Source of the DNA: Aphelenchoides besseyi
Lineage: Eukaryota; Nematoda; Chromadorea; Rhabditida; Aphelenchoididae
Direction: 5' to 3'
Assembly (NCBI GenBank): GCA_024699855.1
Contig: JAMPIQ010000001.1
Span: 8,680,001-8,744,000, forward strand
DNA length: 64,000 nucleotides
Below, one piece after another: positions 1-10,670 of the stretch (within the stretch, counting starts at the first letter, position 1; each line of letters opens with the position of its first letter). The notes under the pieces are model-generated. The model saw only the letters and a list, made by a program, of their open reading frames with translations, had not been told where the DNA came from and made no database searches. The translations under genes and the position numbers were made by a program.

Positions 1-3000
1 GCCGCGAAGAGTTCTACGCAAAGGAACAAGTGCCTTCTCGAAGCTCTACGGAATGTTCTCGGAGGAACTGTTTTCGGCGAAAGTTTGTTGAATCAAAGTT
101 AATAGAAAATGTGATGGTTTAGATTTTCTTGACCGCCGCTCTACACGAACCGATAATGTTTTTGTTGAGTCAAGACGAGGGATTTCTGGACATTGATGCA
201 AGTAAACTGCCACTTCGATTTCATCCCGAAGATCGTCGAAAACGCTTCGGCGCCGATGAAGAATCTCGACAGTACAAAGAACGGGTCGCAGCGTATCGGC
301 GAAGTGTTTTGGATCGTTTAGCGCTAATTACAATGCAATTCGTGAAATGTTTGTTTGTACATCACAAACCATTTTGACTCGAGTTTTAGCCATTCACCAG
401 GCGATTTCCTGTTTCCCGTCTTCACTTACGTGGTTGGTATGTCAATTAAAAACGGGACTGTTGGACAAAAAACGTGTGAGTATTGAGGAGGTTGGTTACA
501 TTCAACGGATGGGCTTCTTAACATCAATTTAGGCGGATGTTATTTGTACAGATTTGATTTTCACGAACTTTATTTGCCAAGCAATCACAAATCCCGAGCC
601 ACACGGAATCATATCCGATACACCAATAAGCCATGTTGCACGATTCAATTTGATTCAAATTGGTCAAATCCTTCAAACTCTTGCTTTGATGCCCTACGAA
701 GATCCGCCGGCCGTAATGCAGGAGCTGTTGGGTCGAATTACCGAGAATACGATGCCCGATGTTGTGCACACGGTTCTTAGCTCGAGCATACTCACCATTG
801 AAGGAATGTTTCCCGGCGTTGTTGTCGATGGGAATGAACGCGAAATGTACGCTCGATCGGCCTGTTTCGGTACTTTGAATGAAATCCAAACAATGGTAAA
901 TCGAAAACAACTTTCTTATCTTCGTATTTAGTTGGAATATTTGCGAACAAATGCCGTAGAATCAATAAATGATGAGGCATTACGACGAGCATTAAAAACT
1001 CATGTTCGACGTTTACCCGAAGAGTTCAATGCGAACGTACCGAATGCTCAACCTGAAGATACGACGAGTGGAACACCGAAATCGATGTTAAGAAGTTCGT
1101 CCGGTCGATTGCGAACGTTTGTCGATAGAGTTCAGCACGTGGCCAAAAGTGGACAACAGCGTTTGTTAACGAATTTACCGAACAGTCCGAGCTTCGAGAC
1201 GGATCGAAACGACAACCCGTCTCCTGTTTCACAGCAACGAATTACATCGCCCATTGAGGTCCCCGAAGTTTTGGTTTTAACTATCGTCGACGACAATGTG
1301 CCGTTGGGTTTGGAATCGGAAGACAAAATAATGAGCGCCGTGAAACCGTCACAACAACGCAAGCACACGACTTCGGACAGTTTGGCCGAGAAGAAAACAA
1401 GATTCAAACCAACCGAAAGGTCAGTTTGGCGGCGGCCCTTTAGCTGTTTATAAAAAATTGTTGTTTTAGCATCGTTTCGGACTTGACGGCAACCACCGAT
1501 GCAGCAAGTGACGATGAAGACGACGGAGAAGCCGCCGCTTCGATCTGTTCATCGGACCCGGCAATAAACGACATGATGGCCGATGAAGTTGATGATCCCG
1601 AAGAAGACGTTTCAACTTTACCGGACAATTTCAGCGATGTTGTTCCGATAAGTGCAAATGTTTCCGGTCGTGGATCGCCGAGTTTGAGCGGTGGACGTGG
1701 ATCGGGTCGTGGAACACCGTTTTCCGGTGGTGGCGGGCCAACAGATCCAACGGTTTCGGTCAGCTCGACGGTTGCTGAAGCGGCCGGAGCGTCGAGAAAT
1801 GAAGCTCATCGAAATTTGCCAAAACTTCCGGTTACAATCAAGAAACAGAATCCCGAAGGGTTGGAAGAGAAATTCGGAAAATTTGGTTTACCACCGCAGG
1901 ATCCAACACGATATCGTAAGCACAAAGATCTGACGTTTATTTTACATTTTTACATTAGGCGATGAAACCTATTCGTTGGTGAGTGATTCGTGGTCAACAG
2001 ATGTTGTTGCTTCGGACAATGAGGGCCTTAACGAGATACCGCCGATTCCACCACCAATACCACCACGACAACAAGATCAATCGTTGTCTTTGCCAGTTAT
2101 GCCCGCTCCATCAGGCCTCTTCCTTCCACCAACATTGCCCGTTCAAAATCAGCCGCCAATTCACGAAAGTCTTTCGGCCGGTCGTATTAATGAAATGACT
2201 GCCAACAACGCAACAGGCGGTTTGTTGTCTACAGCTGAACGGGAACGAATTGCTGACGATATTCTGAACAAATATCGAACTGCACCAGCGACACCCGCCT
2301 CTTCAAATGGCGCAAATCCAACTGTTCCACTTTCAAATGGATTGCTTTTACCAAACGCTTCGAAGTCTGATGATTTTGTGTACTACGATCCGGCGAATAT
2401 CACTCAATGCAAAGCGTTTATCGACGCCAAACGCAAACTTCGTCTTGTTCTCAGCTCGGCAGCCAACATCCCAACGAACATGACCGCATCTCGACCGACC
2501 GCCAGTTCATCGAACGTCTTGTTGAGTGGAATCAGCAATTCGCAGTCAATCACACGAGCTGAAGACGATCCACGAGCCAATTTGAACGAGTTCCTAAAAC
2601 TTCTACTTGCCGAATCGATTAACAGTCAAGATAAAACGTTGAGTGCACAAATTCGAGAGGCACAGCGATCTTTGTCGATTTTCGATCAACGCGGGTATGC
2701 GACTTATGGTAACGAATTTACTGTGAGTGTTTAGAATACGCAAGTTACTTCGAACATTGAAAGATGAACATCGTCGACGTACTTCATATCTCATGTATCT
2801 ACAACAATCACGACTTACTCTGCTTCAACTTAGTTCCTATTTTTCCAAACTATCTGCACGTGTTAGTCGAGAGAAAAGTTTAATTGGTGAATGTTTGATC
2901 GAAATGCTCGTACGATTGTCAGTTGAAAACAACGAACAGTTTCTACGGAAGTTCATTTACGAATTTCGAAGATCGCGAGCTCAAGTTTGTCTCAAAACAC

Positions 3001-3814
3001 TTAACTGGTTGACTTTGAATTCAGGACGAGCGAACTTACATCGTAGATCGGGCTCTGAACGATTTGTACGCTCAAATCGATATTGATTCGATTTGGCAGG
3101 GACTATCGGACGAGAACATTGAATACGTGAGGAAATCAATGGAAAGAGCGATTATGACACAGATTTATCAATACGCTTTGTATCCGAATCAAGACGCCGA
3201 TCAATATCGTGACGAGTGAGCTTGTCGTTTAATACTGTGTGATGAATACATTGTTTAGCGTTTTCTTCAAAGCTCTTCGCAGTATTGCCAGTTTTGTGGG
3301 TCCCGATCATCCCGAACTTCGAATCCCAAAAGTATGTTGTTTATGGGATTTTGACGATTGACAACACACTTCAGCGTTTTCACGGGGAGTGTCCGTGGCC
3401 ATCAGCTCAAGCAGAAATTGCAATCATCAACGCTTATAAAGCTCCACGCGATAAGATGGCTTGTGTTATGCGATGTTGTGAAACAATCGAAAATCTCATT
3501 GGTTTGGCTTCTGATCGAGCTGCATCGGCCGACGACATAACTCCCGTTCTTGTTTACGTTCTTTTGCAGGTGGTCGTTTTGTCCGAGTTGTCAATTTACG
3601 ATCGTTTAGGCAAATCCTCCTGCATTGCTGTCGAACATTCAGTACATCGAAGGCTTCTACGCCCGTCGTATGCCCGGCGAAGAGGTTTAAACCGCGAAGT
3701 ACGATCTTTGTTTATTCGTTTTTTCAGGCTTATTGGTGGACTCAATTTCGTGCGGCTGTCGAATTTTTGAAATCTCTATGTCATAAGCATCATGCCGCAC
3801 CACCTTCCATATGA
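1..3814 (+). CDS. rme-6: RME-6/GAPVD1-like RasGAP and VPS9 domain protein, 3' part of gene
   Basis: Guanine-nucleotide exchange factor for Rab5 at clathrin-coated pits and early endosomes (family knowledge). The 5' end lies before the window. The first exon fragment (to about base 84) gives RKGTSAFSKLYGMFSEELF and splices to FLTAALHEPIMFLL, matching the N-terminal RasGAP-like part of GAPVD1. The middle is a long Ser/Pro/Gly-rich acidic linker (about 1000-2600). The C-terminal VPS9 domain (about 3030-3814) is well preserved: PWPSAQAEIAIINAYKAP, then the TPVLVYVLLQANPPALLSN block with the Asp and Tyr that contact Rab5. Introns are about 40-50 bases, for example 3570-3599 and the one ending at base 3728. 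The stop is at 3812-3814 and an AATAAA lies at 4083-4088. Identity is secure; individual exon edges in the linker are less certain. Confidence 0.88.
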
Positions 3815-4241
3815 ATCATCAGTCATTTATTACTACGGTGTTTGTATTCTACGCACGTTGTTTGATTGTACAGTTTCTGTCTTGTTCAATTACTCTTTTG
3901 CCTGTAACTTTTAACAATCGAAGATTTATTTCCGTATAAGTGTCGATTTCAGGTTATTTTTGATTCGTGTTTTACGTGTTTGATAACAAAAGTGTGTAAA
4001 CTGATGCATTTAGTCTCAGGTGAATTGCCCAAAGAGTTTCAATCTCCAACAATTGGAGTACTTTCTGACGTTTTTGTATTCGAATAAATTGTCCGTTTGA
4101 TTTACTGAAGAAGTTGAACGGAAAAATGAAATGGATTGTTTCTGAGAAATATTCCTCTTTCGTCGATCGGTATCGGTAATCAGTTAGCTGGGGTCTACTG
4201 GCGACTAACTAACCTCGATATTTGCAGATCTGTCGACTGTG
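3815..4241. other. rme-6 3' UTR and TADA1 upstream region
   Basis: No coding signal is seen in this 427-base gap. It holds an AATAAA at 4083-4088, the probable poly(A) signal of the upstream gene. A CAG preceded by TTTG just before 4228 could be a splice acceptor for a 5' leader exon or trans-spliced leader of TADA1. Confidence 0.5.
4083..4088 (+). terminator. Poly(A) signal AATAAA of the RME-6 gene
   Basis: A canonical hexamer about 270 bases after the stop codon; no other AATAAA is seen before the next gene. Confidence 0.5.
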
Positions 4242-5467
4242 ATGGACGAAGATGAGAAAACTGGGAAAATGGCGGCCTTACAGTCGGAAATTCGAGTTCT
4301 CGTTGGTGAGGATATTGCGGAGAAGTATATGACTTTGGTGAAGCAATGGTTGGATGGTAAAATCCGAATGGATCAGTTCGATCGACGTGGTCAGCGAATG
4401 AATGTTCCATTAGACGTGCACTCGCGGTACATGCTTCAAATCGGAGAGCTATTCGATGTAAGTGATCTATTGAATTTCGAATAAAAAATCAAGTGTGTAG
4501 CTTCCGTTTGAAAATCCGAAGGATCCGATGGTTAAGAGAGTGAAACGGAAACGAAAAAATTCAGATTCCTTGTCGACATCAAATACGGTTTGTTGTTTGC
4601 CTTCAAGTTTGGTTATTGAACACGACTTTCTGCAGAATCTAAGTCCCACAATCTCGATGACAAGCACCGAGAAATCGGACAAATTGACGAGTGGTAGTCT
4701 TTCAAAACGTCTATTGCTATTTGCAATCACAAATGGAGTCGGTAATCTTGAAACACAGTCATTGGCTTCAGCGCCAACTGTTCATCAACGAGCTCAGGTA
4801 GGTTCTTTTTTGTTATTTAAAACCATTGGAATTTTAGGAGTTTGTTGACGATCTTCTTCGTTATGCAAGTCTGGAAAAGACGTCTCATGAAATTACTGAA
4901 TCGGGGTTTTTGGTCTTCAATGCTCCAATGTAAGTCGTTGCTTCTTATAAACATACTCTTACACTTGTCTTCAGAAACTATCGAATAATAACGGAAGTCG
5001 ATTTGTGCAACGCACTACAACGTTACCCATTCATTTTACCCGACGAGCATCTGCGTAATCTGCTGATCGAGAATCTGAGTCGTGAACCAGCTAATAAGCA
5101 GAAAACAAAGAAACGACGAAAACGAAAACATGACTACGCAAATTCAACACCCGAAATATCGACTATCGAAAGTAGTACCGGTCCATCGCCTTTCAATTAC
5201 CAACCAACAAATTCACTGTTATTTCAATCACAACCAACTTACGAGGCCGATGATTTTTTTACTTTCGATGGTCTGAACGAGTGCCCTAATCTGTTGTCGA
5301 ATGGAACAAAGATTGAAAGTCATTTGGTCACGAATTCAGTCCCCGAGATAGTGCAATCTCAGCCGAACAATCCGACAACATCATCCGATCAAACGAATGA
5401 TCAGCACATGGAAATAACTCATAAGAATGGTGATCCAGACGATTGGCTAGGCGATCTCAATTTCTAG
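4242..5467 (+). CDS. tada1: Transcriptional adapter 1 (SAGA subunit TADA1/Ada1)
   Basis: A structural subunit of the SAGA histone acetyltransferase coactivator, acting in the nucleus. ATG at 4242 opens MDEDEKTGKMAALQSEIRVL. The N-terminal helix containing YMTLVKQWLDGKIRMDQFD corresponds to the TADA1 segment with [21 protein letters not shown]. Later exons give the region with LTSGSLSKRLLLFAITNG and FVDDLLRYASLEKTSHEI, which aligns with the central TADA1 block. Clear introns are at 4458-4500, about 4799-4838 and about 4931-4976; a 48-base in-frame segment (about 4590-4637) may also be spliced. The C-terminus carries a basic KKRRKRKH patch and a polar tail ending DDWLGDLNF, longer than I expect for vertebrate TADA1. 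Same strand as rme-6 and the GLD-2 gene. Roughly 350 residues. Confidence 0.82.
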
Positions 5468-5626
5468 CCATATTGTTGTTGTTAATTGCTCTTACAAACA
5501 TGAACTATCTAAAACGGGTATGTTGTTGAAACCAACAACGGTCACTTGGGTGGCTAAACTTTCGAACGTGTTTTCCAAGATATCAACTTGTTTTCTATTT
5601 TGTTTGAATTTGATAGCTTTTTTTTG

Positions 5627-5632
5627 AATAAA
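5627..5632 (+). terminator. Poly(A) signal AATAAA of TADA1
   Basis: Hexamer 160 bases after the stop codon and about 100 bases before the next start codon, consistent with a short 3' UTR. Confidence 0.5.
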
Positions 5633-5736
5633 TATGTTCCAAAAACTTTTTAATCTATGGGCAAAATGTCAAGTTTCTTCCGATGTATCTGGTTTACTGA
5701 TACGAATATGTTTACCCTTGACATTCTGGATCTGGA

Positions 5737-7202
5737 ATGTTGTGTCAATACCCATTCTACGCTGAGAAACAGCGCGATTATAATTCCAAATGGGGCGTTG
5801 TCTACAATAATCTTTGGGGTTATAAGGCCAGCGAGTACAAAATCAAGGTTAAGAGCATCGACCGCTACATTGAGAAACTTTGGGAAGAACATCGAATGGT
5901 TAGTTTTTTGTACACTACGTTTATGGTTTTCGATTACAGACACCGGAAAGAGAAGCTTTGCGTAACAAAGTTTTGGAACATTTACGAAAACTTCTGAAAC
6001 CTGTCTACCCGACAGGCGTCTTAATGTGCGGTGGATCAACGACAAGTCGTTGCGGAGTTGTGGACTCAGATATGGACTTGTGTTATGTGGTTCAAACTCA
6101 AGATGATTATGATAGATCAGAAGAGTTACCAATTGTCATGTATCAAGAAAGGTATGAGTATTTTGACGTTCAATAACATTTGTTTGTGATATTAAGTGAA
6201 GTCAACAAGTTCATGGTGGATCGTATTCACATGGCACTTCGAAAGCACAAAGAAATTGTTGACATAAGCACAACTAACGCTCGAGTTCCAATTGTTACGT
6301 TCAAGATGTCGTCAAAAGCGGTCGATGTACACGCCGATGAAGTGATATTCGACTTTGACGTTAATTGCAATTGTGTCGCTGGTATTTACAATAGGCAAGA
6401 ATCTATAGTTTGTCTCATTTAATAGTTGAGTTTTCAGCTACTTGCTCGGTGGTTTGGCACGGTATTGACAGATGGTCGAAACGTCTACTGATTATTCGTT
6501 TAGATGTGACGAACGTTTGCCCAAACTTTGCATTGCACTTAAGAAATGGGCAAAAAATGTCAAAGTTGTTGGAATCAATCGTTTCAACTCGTACACTGTC
6601 ACGTGTCTCATCGTGCATTTCCTACAATGCGGCGTCAATCCACCGATTTTACCCAATTTGATTAAATTGGATTCGAGTCGCTACAATGGTGAATGCAGAC
6701 CCTGGGACTTAACGACTGACATCAATGCTCATCTCTTACCAAGTAAGTTGGAGGCAAACAAAAATGATCTATTGGGTTTAGAAACGGAAAACACAATGAC
6801 CGTAGGCGAGTTGTTCTGCGCGTTCTTTTACTATTACAACGACTTTGATTTCGTTAACTACGGGATTCTGATTCGTGATGCTTCGATCATCAAAATGTTC
6901 GTTGATTTATTGATCTATCTGATTTTTCGAACTTCAGAAGCGAGCATGGACGTTTTGAAGGTGCATTGGGTTCGCGTGTGTTTCTTGAAGAACCTTACGA
7001 TGGATTGACTGTACCGAAGAACGTCAAAGAACAATCGACATTCGATCATATCAAATACGAATTTCAATACGTTTGCAATCTTCTTGGAGCGAAAGGAATC
7101 AAAAACAAGTTCAATGTGCTGATGAGTCGAGTTCACGAGCCAGAACACTTAACCCAATACAACGATCCGGGCATTGCGAAAGCAGAAGAACCGCAATACT
7201 AA
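5737..7202 (+). CDS. gld-2: GLD-2-like cytoplasmic poly(A)/terminal nucleotidyltransferase
   Basis: Adds 3' nucleotides to RNA. GLD-2 enzymes lengthen mRNA poly(A) tails in the cytoplasm, usually with an RNA-binding partner, because they lack their own RRM. The model starts at ATG 5737. Exons are 5737-5898, 5940-6151, 6197-6394, 6438-6461, and 6504 to the end with an intron at 6897-6937 and an optional in-frame one near 6739-6777. The catalytic core shows MCGGSTTSRCGVVDSDMDLC, i.e. G-S plus the D-x-D pair, and a third Asp in FDFDVNCN. The central domain has AIKKWAK-like ALKKWAKN, and the PAP-associated domain begins MTVGELFCAFFYYYNDFDF. The 24-base micro-exon restores the family's spacing between the third Asp and KKWA. 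Convergent with the UBXN7 gene. Confidence 0.85.
6438..6461 (+). other. 24-base micro-exon flanked by a GC-AG intron
   Basis: The preceding exon ends AATAG followed by GCAAGA, a non-canonical GC donor, and the intron ends TTTTCAG at 6437. The 24-base exon encodes the middle of NSYLLGGLAR and is followed by a normal GTATTG...TTTAG intron (6462-6503). Including it gives IYNSYLLGGLARCDERLPKL, the same length as the matching stretch of human GLD-2. Skipping it also keeps frame. Confidence 0.65.
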
Positions 7203-7361
7203 TAATCTTTTTATTGGTTGTATCTCATCTGTTTTAATACCCGTTCGATATCAACCCGTTTTTCACGAATTGCGATTTTATTGTTCATAAATTTTACAGT
7301 TAAGATTGAGCGAATAATTACGAACAACGACAGAACGCATAAGATTGTAAAAATGGTGCGT

Positions 7362-9047
7362 CTAAATTGTCTTATCCACGTGAATGAGCTCTTGACTTGA
7401 GAAGTTAAGATCGTCAAAAGTAAGATGTCCATGCGAAAGATTGTATTCACGTTTGGGATACAACAGAACGAGCACGCAGTCAGTTGGTTCAATTCCGCAG
7501 GTCGAAATGAACGCAAAAACAGTCTAAAACATACATTCGAATACTTGTAAGCGTTCGTTGAAGTTACCTTTAACGGACATTTGCCATTCAACCTCAAATT
7601 GCGACGCTCGTTACTTGGCAAACGTAAAACCAAATTGATCTCTTTGGTATCCGAACTCGCTGGCACAACATACGATTCCCATGGTCCCAATTTGAGTTGC
7701 GTCTTTTGAACCTTGTCAGCTTCAATATCATCATCTATAAAGTAATTTCATTTAAGATGCCAATGGTCTACAACTAACCCTTGATGTTAACAACTTTTTT
7801 CATGCGTTTGGCTTGGTAGTCGGGACTATTTTTATCCAACGGTTCTTTTCGCTTTCCGTTTGTCATTACTATCTAAAAGTTGGAATTTAAGCTAACTAAT
7901 AAACGCACAAACTTACACTTGTTGTAGTAGTTGAAGGTCCCGGTTGAGTTGCCGTTTCGACGGATGGCGGAATCGATGGACCGCCGCCACCAATATACTC
8001 GTGATCACGCGCTTCAAAAGACGGATATTGGGAACAAAAGTCGAAAACTGAAACAGTTAGATGAGCAGAATAACATTATTAAAAAACAAACGTACGTTCC
8101 GTAATCATATCGTTCACATCACGACTGCGAATTTCGGAGATCAACTCGCCCGTTCGTGGATCCAAAATAAAGATTGCGGGATACTTTTCTTGTTGGTAGT
8201 AGCTGCTGATTCGACGACCTTCCGGACTGTCCGAATACACTTGCCAAAATAAAAGATTTTGTTTGATCATGTCTTTCAACGGATTGTTCGACCAAACATC
8301 GCGATTTAAGACCTGACACGCAAACTCGGACGAGTCTTGAAGATTGACTAGAATCCAGCGACCTTGTTCACGTGCTTTTTGAAGCAACGAATCCCAATCC
8401 AAGCGCTCGATTATATCAATGGGCGGACGAAAAATCTCGGCCAAATTCTTTTGATGCCGAGTTTGACGAGTGGAACGAACGGCACGATTTTGAGTTGGAT
8501 CAAAACGAACATCGTCTCCGGGATACGTGTATAGTCCCGATGATGAACCTTTGGAATAGAAACAAGTGAATTTGAAGATTAAATAGAAAGCTTACCGGCA
8601 GTAATGTCTCGAAATTGTTCGAACACCGGATGTGCACGTTGACGACGCGACGATCCGCCTAAGAGCGTACGGTAAATTGACATAAACGAACACAAACCGT
8701 AATATTGATTGAACGACTGCTCCACCAAACGTTCTTGAACCGGACGTATTGGCCGTCGAACACCTTCTTCGTCGACATCATTTCGCATTGAAACCGACTC
8801 GTCTTCGATTATTTCAACATCGTCGTCGTTGTCGACTTGCATCTCTCCGTTGACTGCGCTTTCATTTGCCGCTTGCATAAAATGCAATTCGATCGCTTGT
8901 TCCAAATTTCCATCACACGCCGCGAGAACGTTCTTTGCCATTTCGTCGCTTTGTTCACCTGAATATGAAAACGATTAAAACGAGCGACTAGCCGTAGATC
9001 GTACCGGTTATTTCTTTAAAGGAATTGATTTGTTGCGCTGTAGCCAT
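7362..9047 (-). CDS. ubxn7: UBXN7-like UBA-UAS-UBX protein, p97/VCP adaptor
   Basis: UBXN7-type proteins link the ATPase p97/VCP to ubiquitylated clients and cullin ligases. Reading on the minus strand, a short first exon gives MATAQQINSFKEITG and joins EQSDEMAKNVLAACDGNLEQ, a UBA domain. A spacer follows (about residues 50-130). The UAS domain contains IFRPPIDIIERLDWDSLLQK, FACQVLNRDVWSNN and FWQVYSDSPEGRR, closely matching UBXN7. The last two exons form a UBX fold (RLPSNERRNLRLN, then TVFAFISTCGIEPTD) and end at 7362. About 470 residues in seven exons, close to the vertebrate length. The ATG at 9047 is chosen because it yields the normal UBA start. An in-frame upstream extension exists and is listed separately. 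Confidence 0.87.
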
Positions 9048-9269
9048 GGTTAGAGAGATCTTGCGATTGGACAAAAAATGAATATAAAAAAATTGGAAAC
9101 TAACAAAAAAGATCGTACAAATCGCGGAAATGGCTTCCAATCCGACTACTGGCTTGGCGATTAGAACGCCAAACACCAACATTATGCGCACAAGTCTTCG
9201 TGTTTGGAATCCCCATTTCAAATCCCTCGTTGCTGAAGAGCTGGAAAGCTCGGGAGTTGAGTTAACATT
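9048..9269. promoter_or_regulatory. Divergent promoter between UBXN7 and HS2ST, with possible upstream UBXN7 exon
   Basis: The only 222 bases between two divergent start codons, so it should hold both promoters. On the minus strand it contains an ATG at 9221 whose frame stays open into the UBXN7 start. It also contains a 45-base candidate intron, donor GTTAGT and acceptor CGCAAG, just before the UBXN7 ATG. Confidence 0.5.
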
Positions 9270-10480
9270 ATGATCAGGAGATTGAGGTTGTTAACTGCAC
9301 TCTTCATTTTGTTTTTATGTGTTTTTGCTTTCTACATTTTCAACCATAAAATTCAAGAAAAAATCCAATTAGTTACAAAGAAATTTGAACAAGAACCCCA
9401 CGATCTCACAAATGACTTGATCGTCTACAACCGAGTAATCTCTCAGTCTACGGCAGTTTGTTTAACTTCAATTTCAGATACCGAAGACCGGCTCCACAAC
9501 TTTCACGAATGCTCTCGCTTACGATTTGTGTCGCTCAAACGGATTTCACGTCCTTCACATCAACACGACAAAGAACAACTTTTTGATTAACGCGGTCGAC
9601 CAAGCAACTTTTGTTCGAAATATAACTCAATGGACGAGCGTACGTCCGGCTTTCTATCACGGCCACATCGCGTTTGTGAATTTCCAAAAGTAAGTGGTCG
9701 AATTGAAAGAATTTGTTACAAAGTTGTTTAGATTTGGGTATCCGAATCCGATTTACATCAACATCGTACGAGAACCAATTGACCGTTTCGTTTCCTATTA
9801 CTATTTTTTGCAATACGGCGATGACTATCGAGTCGGATTGAATCGCAGCCGTGCCGGTCGAAACGAAGTAAGTGAGTGTCGCATTAGATTTCTCATGATT
9901 TACAGACATTTGATCACTGTTTCGAACGTGGCGGAAAGGACTGTGATCCGGCGGATAAAATGTGGCTTCAAATTCCGTACTTTTGCGGAACCGAAAGCTA
10001 TTGCAAGTGAGTACTCACTCATTGGTACTTCCATTTCATTCGCAATCTTACAGGAAACCTGGAAACATTGACGCTTTGAATGCGGCTAAACGTCATCTTG
10101 TTGATCATTACCTAGTTGTCGGCTACACAGAACGATTGAAAGACATGATTATCGTGCTGGAACGCTTATTACCGAACTTTTTCAAAGGCGCTGTTGCTCA
10201 TTACGAGAAATTGGAACGAGTGTCTGGTTTGTGCCATCCTTCTACGTCTGTGAATTTTTCTTTTTCAGAAGGTCGCAAAGCACATTTGCGATCGACGACC
10301 AAGAAAATTGATTTGAAACCTGAAACCCTCGAATTGTTGAAAGCAAATTCGATCTACAAACTCGAACGTGAATTCTACGAGTTTGCGGTTCAAGAGTTCG
10401 ATTCGCTTATTGAGCGATTGCACTCGGTAGACGGCACATTTCTTCCACAACAATTCAGATACGAAAAAATTAAGCCATGA
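9270..10480 (+). CDS. hst-2: Heparan sulfate 2-O-sulfotransferase
   Basis: A Golgi type II membrane enzyme that transfers sulfate from PAPS to the 2-O position of iduronate/glucuronate in heparan sulfate. ATG 9270 starts a short cytoplasmic tail and a single hydrophobic anchor (residues about 7-25, [17 protein letters not shown]). After an intron ending at 9474 comes the 5'-phosphosulfate loop [18 protein letters not shown]. Then follow FYHGHIAFV, whose His-x-His corresponds to the catalytic histidines of vertebrate HS2ST, and the 3'-phosphate-binding stretch [20 protein letters not shown]. The C-terminal part reads [20 protein letters not shown] and [13 protein letters not shown]. The stop follows YEKIKP. 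About 340 residues, near the family norm of roughly 356. AATAAA at 10544. Confidence 0.92.
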
Positions 10481-10543
10481 AGACATTGTTCTTGCCATTA
10501 GCCCACGGGTGCTTTCCTATTTGATCAATCTCAGATTTTCATG

Positions 10544-10549
10544 AATAAA
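10544..10549 (+). terminator. Poly(A) signal AATAAA of HS2ST
   Basis: Hexamer 64 bases after the stop codon; INTS8 starts 122 bases further on. Confidence 0.55.
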
Positions 10550-10670
10550 CTTTGAATTTAATATTGTGTTTGTCTCCTGATCAGCTTGTTCCTAATCGAC
10601 TTCTTATTTGTGATTCCGTAAACGACCAACTCAGAACACAGTTAAGGACGCCACTTCGACGGTAATCAAC

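Noticed and set aside
4242..7202. An operon joining TADA1 and the GLD-2 gene
   Set aside because: The 269-base gap contains its own poly(A) signal and no clear trans-splice marker. Possible in a nematode, but not shown by the sequence.
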